Shown piece by piece: positions 7,882 to 13,326 of a stretch of 13,326 nt of DNA. Source of the stretch: an uncultured Blautia sp. (GTDB taxonomy: Bacteria; Bacillota; Clostridia; Lachnospirales; Lachnospiraceae); contig UQJE01000068.1 in NCBI GenBank assembly GCA_900541345.1, positions 1-13,326 of the forward strand. Reading direction: 5' to 3'. The position numbers and the translations under genes are program-made. The notes beneath the pieces were generated by a model. The model was not told the DNA's origin. It made no database searches and saw only the letters and a list, made by a program, of their open reading frames with translations. Position 1 is the stretch's first letter, and every line of letters starts with the position of its first letter.

Positions 7882-8754
7882 CTACGCCTTCTCCTTATCT
7901 CTAAATAATGTCCGAAGTATACAGGTTAAAATCAGACACTCTATAATTACAAATATTGCAATGGCACTTCCGTATCCATATTTAAAAGAATCAAATATTG
8001 TTTTATACATATAAATTGTCGGTACTTCTGTGGAGAAGAATGGTCCTCCTCCAGTAAGAACATAAATTAAATCGAAAATCTTAAGTGCTCCAATGAGAGA
8101 AAAGGTTGTGCATACCTGTAATACCGGTTTCAACAACGGTATGGTAATTTTAAAAGCAATCTGAGTTTTACTTGCACCATCAATCCTTGCAGCTTCATTA
8201 ATATCCGGTGATATAGACTTAATCCCCGCATACATAATCAGCATATGATAGCCAACATACTGCCATAAGTTTGGAATAAACGCTGATATCAATGCCGTAC
8301 TTTCCTGTCCCAGCCAGTCCTGTCCCTGCACGCCAATCATGGAAAGAAATGAATTTAAAAGACCATAGTCTCCATTGTATATTTTCTGCCATAGCTGCCC
8401 TATTACGACACTGGAAATAATAACAGGGATAAAAAATGTTGTACGGTAAAATCTTTCTCCTTTTTTTACATTTGCCACTACAATAGCAAGTAACAAAGAA
8501 AATGGAAGCTGTATAACCAAGGAACAGCCTGCATATAATAACGAATTTTTTACAGAATTTAAAAATCGCTCATCTGAAAGTAAATCTTTATAATTTCTCA
8601 ATCCTACGAAAATACTTTTTCCGATACCGTCCCAATCCAACAAACTATAGTATACTGAAAGCCCAATTGGAACAATAATCAAAACCCCTATTAAAAGTAC
8701 TGTAGGAAGCATAAATAACGCAATTGCTTTTTTATTTGACAATATTTTCCGCAT
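7882..8754 (-). CDS. Carbohydrate ABC transporter permease, MsmF/MalF type
   Basis: The 290-residue protein is a sugar-importer permease of the MalF-like class found in Gram-positive bacteria. Hydrophobic segments lie at about 10-37, 72-96, 104-122, 153-178, 208-228 and 262-284. The EAA loop NEAARIDGASKTQIAFKITI falls at 186-205. GLRNYKDLLSDERF after the first segment and LTGGGPFFSTEVPTIYMY near the C-terminus are family hallmarks. AAGGAG lies eight bases before the ATG, a good ribosome binding site. It is separated from the binding-protein gene by 72 bp holding a hairpin that probably lowers permease expression relative to the binding protein. Confidence 0.95.
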   Translation of the reverse strand: MRKILSNKKAIALFMLPTVLLIGVLIIVPIGLSVYYSLLDWDGIGKSIFVGLRNYKDLLSDERFLNSVKNSLLYAGCSLVIQLPFSLLLAIVVANVKKGERFYRTTFFIPVIISSVVIGQLWQKIYNGDYGLLNSFLSMIGVQGQDWLGQESTALISAFIPNLWQYVGYHMLIMYAGIKSISPDINEAARIDGASKTQIAFKITIPLLKPVLQVCTTFSLIGALKIFDLIYVLTGGGPFFSTEVPTIYMYKTIFDSFKYGYGSAIAIFVIIECLILTCILRTLFRDKEKA

Positions 8755-8783
8755 TTTGTTCGCTCCTTACATATCTGAATCTG

Positions 8784-8820
8784 AAAGAAAAAGGACCGCA
8801 AATAAATGCAGCCCTTTTAT
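8784..8820 (-). terminator. Intercistronic hairpin, probable partial terminator
   Basis: On the minus strand AAAAGGGCTGC (complement of 8808-8818) pairs over 11 bp, including two G-U pairs, with GCGGTCCTTTT (complement of 8789-8799) around an eight-base loop. TTTTTCTTT follows. The position right after the binding-protein stop and before the permeases is the usual place for a leaky terminator or mRNA stabiliser that sets a high binding-protein to permease ratio. Confidence 0.65.
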
Positions 8821-8826
8821 AAGCAG

Positions 8827-10125
8827 TTATTTTGAATAAAATTCTGATGGGCTGAGTTTCGCCATATTCTCGCAAAATTCTTCCGGTGTAATTTTCATTG
8901 CCATTAACTGAGCCAGTAAATCTTTGTAAGTCTCAGAATCTTCAGCAGAAAGAATATTATCCCACCATGAAATATAAGATGTTCCGGTCTCCATCAATGC
9001 TGCTGATTCTTTATCAAGCGGAGTTAAGCCCTGTGTATCAACGCCCGTAGTATCCCAGCACGGAAGACCTGCTCCTTGCTGATATCCTACCTCACCAATT
9101 TTATTACTCAGGTATTCCAAATATTTTACTGCCTCTTCCGGATATTCACACTCTGCATTAATATAATATCCATCAGAACTTCCTCCTGAAAATTCTGTGA
9201 TACTTCCAGCGCCGCCTTCAATTACAGGAAATGCCACACATTTCACTTTTCCTTTTGTTGCTGCCGTGTCTGCCTGAATAGATGGATGTGTCCAGTTTGC
9301 CTGGAAAAGCATAGCTCCTTGTCCTGCTGCAAAACCTTCTACCATCTCGTCATAGCTCATACTCATCATACTGTCATTAAAAGCACCGGCCTCGACGAGC
9401 TCCTGAAGTTTTCTAGCCGCTTCAATAAATGGTTCTGTATTAAATTTGGAAGGATCGGCAAATGCCTCCTCCAAACCAGGATTTCCGGCTGTTCTTGCCG
9501 AAATAATGTCATACAGATACATTCCCGGCCATCTGTCCTTTTCCCCTAAAATAATCGGAGTATAACCTGCCTCTTTTAATTTTTCAACCGCCTCAAGAAG
9601 TTCATCCCAGTTTGTTGGAATCTCTGCCCCTGCTGCTTCAAACATCTCTGTATTACAATACAGATTTGCGAGGAACGTTACGGTTGGCAGAGTATACAGC
9701 TTTTCATTAAATGTACAACCATCAAGCATTCCAGGAAGCACTTTATTTAAAGTGTCTTCGCTTACATAATCATCAATAGGCAACAAATAGCCTGCGTCAA
9801 TGTACGGTTTTACAAAACTTCCTCCACTGAACATATATGAAATATCCGGCGCTTCTCCTGCTGCAAATGCTGTTTTAATCTTTGTTTTGTACTGTTCACC
9901 TGTAACCCCATCCTGCTCAATGGTAACATTTGGATGTAATTCATGGTATTCTTCCACAGAATCCTCGATAATTTTTTTGACCGGATCCGTATCAGCTACA
10001 GACTGATGCCAGATAGTAAGTGTGATTTCTTCCTCCTTATCTTTTGCCATTACTGGTATTGCTGAGGAAACAGCCAAACCTGTCGCGAGTAAAAGGGCAC
10101 CTGCTTTTTTTAATGTCTTTTTCAT
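8827..10125 (-). CDS. Extracellular solute-binding protein of a carbohydrate ABC importer
   Basis: This is a 432-residue family-1 sugar-binding protein. The N-terminus MKKTLKKAGALLLATGLAVS... is a signal peptide with two Lys pairs, a hydrophobic core (about 8-25) and a probable signal peptidase I site after PVMA (27). The mature part begins with ITLTIWHQS and contains AAGEAPDISYMFSGG (88-102), YLLPIDDYV and NWDELLEAVEKLKEAGYTPI, all typical. It should capture oligosaccharides outside the cell and pass them to the two permeases downstream. The first Cys is residue 137, so there is no lipobox, which is unusual for a Gram-positive binding protein. The start chosen is the ATG eight bases from AAAGGAG; the frame stays open 22 codons upstream but that stretch overlaps the promoter region. 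Confidence 0.94.
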   Translation of the reverse strand: MKKTLKKAGALLLATGLAVSSAIPVMAKDKEEEITLTIWHQSVADTDPVKKIIEDSVEEYHELHPNVTIEQDGVTGEQYKTKIKTAFAAGEAPDISYMFSGGSFVKPYIDAGYLLPIDDYVSEDTLNKVLPGMLDGCTFNEKLYTLPTVTFLANLYCNTEMFEAAGAEIPTNWDELLEAVEKLKEAGYTPIILGEKDRWPGMYLYDIISARTAGNPGLEEAFADPSKFNTEPFIEAARKLQELVEAGAFNDSMMSMSYDEMVEGFAAGQGAMLFQANWTHPSIQADTAATKGKVKCVAFPVIEGGAGSITEFSGGSSDGYYINAECEYPEEAVKYLEYLSNKIGEVGYQQGAGLPCWDTTGVDTQGLTPLDKESAALMETGTSYISWWDNILSAEDSETYKDLLAQLMAMKITPEEFCENMAKLSPSEFYSK

Positions 10126-10150
10126 TTTCCGTTCTCCTTTGATTTGTTTT

Positions 10151-10163
10151 ATGATAGTATCAT
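10151..10163. promoter_or_regulatory. 13-bp perfect palindrome at the predicted transcription start
   Basis: ATGATAGTATCAT is two perfect 6-base half-sites around one central base. It touches the last bases of the -10 box and covers the predicted start point, a position typical of a repressor operator. No matching regulator is encoded in the window, and the sequence does not match the catabolite-control (cre) consensus. Confidence 0.4.
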
Positions 10164-10190
10164 TATAAAGAAAAAGGACTAGAAAATACA
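10162..10190 (-). promoter_or_regulatory. Probable promoter of the transport and enzyme operon
   Basis: A perfect TATAAT lies on the minus strand at 10162-10167, about 37 bases before the binding-protein ATG. No good -35 box is present: at 17-base spacing the hexamer is TGTATT (10185-10190). A strong -10 with a poor -35 fits a promoter that needs an activator, and the AraC-type response regulator gene is next to it. The start point would lie near 10154-10156. Confidence 0.55.
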
Positions 10191-10232
10191 TTCATAAACC
10201 TTCTATAAATGTTTCATTTTCTTGTCCTTTTT
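10171..10232 (-). repeat. 62-bp inverted repeat: regulator-gene terminator and/or operator
   Basis: AAAAAGGACTAGAAAAT (10171-10187) and ATTTTCTTGTCCTTTTT (10216-10232) are inverted copies matching at 16 of 17 positions. Inside them ACATTCATAAA (10188-10198) pairs with TTCTATAAATGT (10201-10212) if G-U pairs are allowed in the minus-strand RNA. The RNA can thus form a hairpin of about 27 bp ending in CCTTTTTCTTT, starting 15 bases after the response-regulator stop codon, as expected of a terminator. The same DNA lies just upstream of the TATAAT box and covers the -35 region, where an activator would bind. Both uses are possible. Confidence 0.7.
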
Positions 10233-10247
10233 ACTGATTCAATTTCA

Positions 10248-11765
10248 TTATTTTGTTTTTTCGTCGATACATTTTCGATATTCCGTAATAGAACAGCCCA
10301 TCATTTTTTTAAACCAGATGCTCAAATAATGAGGGTCCTGAATCCCTATCATATTTCCAATATCGTAATCTTTCATATTTGTGGTATGAATCATTTCCAG
10401 TAAATTTCGCAGTCGTATATCCGACTGAAGTTCCACATATTTTTTTCCTGTGAAACTTTTAATCATTTTACTTAAATAACATCTGCTCAGACAAAATTTC
10501 TCCGCAAGCAGATTCAGGCTTAAATCTTCGCCAATGTGATGCAGCATATAAACAAGAACGTTTTCCACTGTTTCACTGTTATTTTCCTGAGAACTAATTT
10601 TTTTTCTGATTGCCAGCTCTGTCAGGATATTATTGACGCAATATTTTATCTGCTCCTCTGTGTACACCCATGACAGTTCTTTTAAGAAAAGAATGTGTTC
10701 TTGATTAACTTCCAGATCAATACAGAGTTTTTGAAATCTTTTCTGAAGGCGCTGATTCTCTTCTTCTAAATTCATATTTTCGCTGTTCAGCAACATCTCT
10801 CCCTGTTTTTGAATCTCTTCTATATTTCCCTTTTCAATGATATTTTTTATATTTTCCCACTCTGCAAAATCTGCTGTCCCATTTCTATTTTTTTCCATAC
10901 GTCTGTCCTGAATAAACTCCAAAGCATCCAAATATGCCATATGTACTTCCTTCCATCCGGAAAATTTTTTAGAAACACCCATAAATAAATGACACTTATA
11001 TTTTGTTTTTATTAAAGAGTTCAATATATCCAGACACTCCACAAATGGCATTTCCATACATTCAGAAATAATCACAATTCTATTCCATAAATCTTTTAAT
11101 ACAATAATCCCCTCGTCACTCTGAAAAAAAGTTTTTGTTTCTTCTATTATTTGCAAAACTATTTCAGGCTCGTAAAACCCCTCTTCTACCACGAGCAAGC
11201 CCAGTTGCAGTCCTTTCGCTGTATTGCTATCTATATAAATCCCATAGTCAAGAAGCTTTTCTTTCATATCTTCTATATTCTGATTCTTGCTCAAAATATC
11301 ATTGAGATAAATATCCCGCAATGCTGCTTTATTTAAGTTCATCTCTCTTAAAAACTGCTTCTGCCTTTCCTTTTCATCGCAGCTTTTAAGAATTTCATTT
11401 ACTGCACGTTCCAGAGAAGCATTTAATTCCTCTTCCTGAACAGGTTTTAAAATATAATCAAACACACCCGCCTTAATGCTTCTTCTGGCATACTCGAAAT
11501 CATCGTATCCTGTAACCAGTATTATTTTTATTTCCGGAAAACGCTTTACACATTCTTCACTGAACAACAATCCATCTGCTTCCGGCATACAAATATCACT
11601 GATCACAATATCCGGTTTTATTTCTTCCAAATCCTGCAATGCAGATGCACCATTAGCATATTCTCCCACAATCTCGAGATTCAGCCTCTTGGTGTCTATC
11701 TTCATACGAATCAACTTTCTTATAAGCATTTCATCATCGATAACAACTACCTTCAGTTTTTTCAC
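10248..11765 (-). CDS. YesN-type response regulator with AraC DNA-binding domain
   Basis: The 505-residue protein begins with a receiver domain (1-120): the acidic pair Asp10-Asp11, phospho-acceptor Asp57 in VISDICMP, Thr85 and Lys107. A long central region (about 140-395) has no motif I recognise, as usual in YesN proteins. The C-terminus (402-500) is an AraC/XylS double helix-turn-helix, with LAEKFCLSRCYLSKMIKSFTG (420-440) and IGNMIGIQDPHYLSIWFKKMMG (469-490). It is expected to be phosphorylated by the kinase upstream and to activate the transport operon that follows. The start is GTG 11763-11765, nine bases from GGAGG in the end of the kinase gene; the two reading frames overlap by 32 bp, so their translation is coupled. 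Confidence 0.94.
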   Translation of the reverse strand: MKKLKVVVIDDEMLIRKLIRMKIDTKRLNLEIVGEYANGASALQDLEEIKPDIVISDICMPEADGLLFSEECVKRFPEIKIILVTGYDDFEYARRSIKAGVFDYILKPVQEEELNASLERAVNEILKSCDEKERQKQFLREMNLNKAALRDIYLNDILSKNQNIEDMKEKLLDYGIYIDSNTAKGLQLGLLVVEEGFYEPEIVLQIIEETKTFFQSDEGIIVLKDLWNRIVIISECMEMPFVECLDILNSLIKTKYKCHLFMGVSKKFSGWKEVHMAYLDALEFIQDRRMEKNRNGTADFAEWENIKNIIEKGNIEEIQKQGEMLLNSENMNLEEENQRLQKRFQKLCIDLEVNQEHILFLKELSWVYTEEQIKYCVNNILTELAIRKKISSQENNSETVENVLVYMLHHIGEDLSLNLLAEKFCLSRCYLSKMIKSFTGKKYVELQSDIRLRNLLEMIHTTNMKDYDIGNMIGIQDPHYLSIWFKKMMGCSITEYRKCIDEKTK

Positions 11766-13326
11766 CCTTCTCTTCCTCCAATACGCTGCTGTCTATATAA
11801 ATATGGACTTCTGCCAATTCCCCATTACAAATTTTATATGAAAACGCACCTTCATATATCATTTTAAGTCTCTGGATCGTCCCTCTGAGACCCAGACTCC
11901 GTTTTTCATCTGGCATTTTCCCTTTTTCGAACTCACGGATAATATCATTTGGTATTCCTTTTCCGTTATCCTTAACAGAAATATGTATCTGATTTTCTTC
12001 TCCTTCTACACACACCTGAATATACCCGTACTTTTCCTGACTTCGAACTCCATGCTGAAAAGCATTTTCGACCAATGGCTGAATCGTAAGCTTTGGTATT
12101 TTATAATATCCATATTCCTTATTCAACCTCACATCAAATTTAAAGCTTTCTCCAAAACGAATTTTTAATATATCCGCATAATCCTTTACAATCTGAATTT
12201 CTTCATTTATGGTAAGAAATTCTCTTCCCCCACTAACAGATTTCCTGTAAAACTGTCCCAGATTTCTTACCAGCTTTGTACTTTTTTCCGTTTCTTCCAT
12301 CAAAATCAGCGCCTCCAGTGATTCCAGAGTATTGTAAAGAAAATGAGGTTTCATCAATTCTTGCATTTCATTCCATTCCACAATTCGAATTCTTTTTTGC
12401 TTTACAATTGTTTCCTGAAGCAGGCATTTTATTTCATCAACCATTTTGTTATATCCATGAAACAGAGTTCTGAATTCACTCAAATATGCTTTCTCATTTA
12501 TTTTTTCAGGTTCTCCATATTCTATACTTTCCATTTTGTCTAAAAGAATCTGAACTGGCACTGTCAAAAACCGAGCAAATATCAATGATATACAAATAAT
12601 AATTAAACCAAGTCCCATAATCAAAATAATATTAAATCGAAACATACCGCTGAAAATTTCTGTTTTTATCACCGGTGAATAGCGGATAATTTTCCAATCC
12701 TTTTCTCTGTTTATAATCCCCGACAGATAATAATATTTTCCGTTAATTTTTTTTAGATGAATCACTTCCCCCGCAGAACTGTCCAATTCCTGTACCATTT
12801 CAGAAATTTTCATTGATTCATGAAAATCTCCAGTCGAGCAGATTGTTTCATTGTCTTCATTTAGAATAATAATTCTTTCATTTCCGGAAATTATGCTTTC
12901 AGAAACCAGGGATTCTAATTTTTTATTATCAATCTGAACGCCAATAATACCAATTGTCTGAAATTCATTCAAATCCTTAAATGCTCTGACCAATACAGGA
13001 TAATTCTGTCCATTACTTTTCTGAATCAACAGCTTCGCCTTGCCATTCAGCTTTTTTATCCAGTTATACTCTGTCGTATCTTTTTTGATAGAAAAATCTG
13101 CACTCTGCCCTACCGTTAATTTTTGTTCATTTTGGTCAATCAACCAGACCGTATCTACACTTTCTGAGAATTGTGTAATAGAATAAATTCGACTGATTAA
13201 TAGCTGCTGTTTATCAAAATCGGAAACTATATTTCCCGATTTCATTTGTTTCTGTACAACGCTATCTGCTAAAATCAATTTAGAATAATTGTTTGCATTT
13301 TCCAAAACTGTTGTCAATGATGAATC
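11734..13326 (-). CDS. YesM-type sensor histidine kinase, 5' end outside the window
   Basis: The frame is open to the window edge (visible from DSSLTTVLENANNYSK), so about 530 C-terminal residues are present; the missing part should include the first membrane helix. Counting from the edge, residues 1-225 resemble a dCache-type extracellular sensor, 228-252 are a membrane helix, and a HAMP-like linker follows to about 305. The kinase core has the phospho-acceptor motif KPHFLYNTLE with His328, the N-box LVENAFQHG (418-426), DNGKG (453-457) and GLRG (479-482). This is the His_kinase/HATPase type that pairs with YesN regulators and often controls sugar ABC importers. The usual Asn before PHFLYN is Lys here. 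The ligand is unknown; an oligosaccharide carried by the neighbouring importer is the natural guess. The gene overlaps the regulator gene by 32 bp. Confidence 0.94.
   Translation of the reverse strand, partial: DSSLTTVLENANNYSKLILADSVVQKQMKSGNIVSDFDKQQLLISRIYSITQFSESVDTVWLIDQNEQKLTVGQSADFSIKKDTTEYNWIKKLNGKAKLLIQKSNGQNYPVLVRAFKDLNEFQTIGIIGVQIDNKKLESLVSESIISGNERIIILNEDNETICSTGDFHESMKISEMVQELDSSAGEVIHLKKINGKYYYLSGIINREKDWKIIRYSPVIKTEIFSGMFRFNIILIMGLGLIIICISLIFARFLTVPVQILLDKMESIEYGEPEKINEKAYLSEFRTLFHGYNKMVDEIKCLLQETIVKQKRIRIVEWNEMQELMKPHFLYNTLESLEALILMEETEKSTKLVRNLGQFYRKSVSGGREFLTINEEIQIVKDYADILKIRFGESFKFDVRLNKEYGYYKIPKLTIQPLVENAFQHGVRSQEKYGYIQVCVEGEENQIHISVKDNGKGIPNDIIREFEKGKMPDEKRSLGLRGTIQRLKMIYEGAFSYKICNGELAEVHIYIDSSVLEEEKGEKTEGSCYR

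Noticed and set aside
10126..10191. N-terminal extension of the binding protein (start at 10191)
   Set aside because: It would place the start upstream of the TATAAT box and bury the signal peptide; the ATG at 10123-10125 has AAAGGAG at ideal spacing.
10126..10247. Catabolite-control (cre) site in the operon promoter
   Set aside because: No sequence close to the TGWAAGCGNTTWCA-type consensus was found by eye on either strand.
13315..13317. TTG as the true start of the sensor kinase
   Set aside because: The frame stays open to the window edge, there is no ribosome binding site, and the expected first membrane helix is missing, so the gene must begin outside.

Overview
The window looks like the chromosome of a gut-type Bacillota, most likely a Lachnospiraceae member. 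This rests on AT-rich DNA, AGGAG ribosome binding sites, a YesM/YesN-type two-component system beside a carbohydrate ABC importer, and a remnant of an Rpn/PDDEXK_2-type 'transposase' of the form common in Lachnospiraceae. No species can be named from the sequence alone.

Layout. Positions 1-60 hold the last codons of a plus-strand gene, closed by a strong hairpin terminator (99-141). Facing it on the minus strand is a broken Rpn/PDDEXK_2 nuclease gene (178-899) with an intact-looking sigma-A promoter (994-1022). All the rest (1086-13326) is one minus-strand carbohydrate-use locus, read from right to left: sensor kinase (cut by the window edge), response regulator, solute-binding protein, two permeases, GH51 alpha-L-arabinofuranosidase, type-B carboxylesterase, BD-FAE-like alpha/beta hydrolase, GH3 beta-xylosidase/glycosidase, then a terminator.

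How it works (inference from families and order). The membrane kinase senses a ligand outside the cell and phosphorylates the AraC-type regulator, which activates the promoter in front of the binding-protein gene. The importer brings in short oligosaccharides. No transport ATPase is encoded here, so a shared MsmK-type ATPase is probably used. The four enzymes have no signal peptides, so debranching (GH51), removal of acyl or feruloyl esters (two esterases) and depolymerisation (GH3) should all occur in the cytoplasm. The best substrate guess is arabinoxylan- or arabinan-derived oligosaccharides that still carry ester groups.

The main control region is 10126-10247. It packs a 62-bp inverted repeat, a TATAAT box and a 13-bp perfect palindrome between the regulator gene and the binding-protein gene. 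A second hairpin lies between the binding-protein and permease genes. Intergenic gaps in the enzyme part are 2 to 17 bp, with one 11-bp overlap, so it is very probably one transcript. I see no tRNA, rRNA, CRISPR array or insertion-sequence ends. The locus is a recognisable kind of polysaccharide-utilisation operon; its unusual points are the absence of a lipobox in the binding protein, the paired cytosolic esterases and the control-region architecture.
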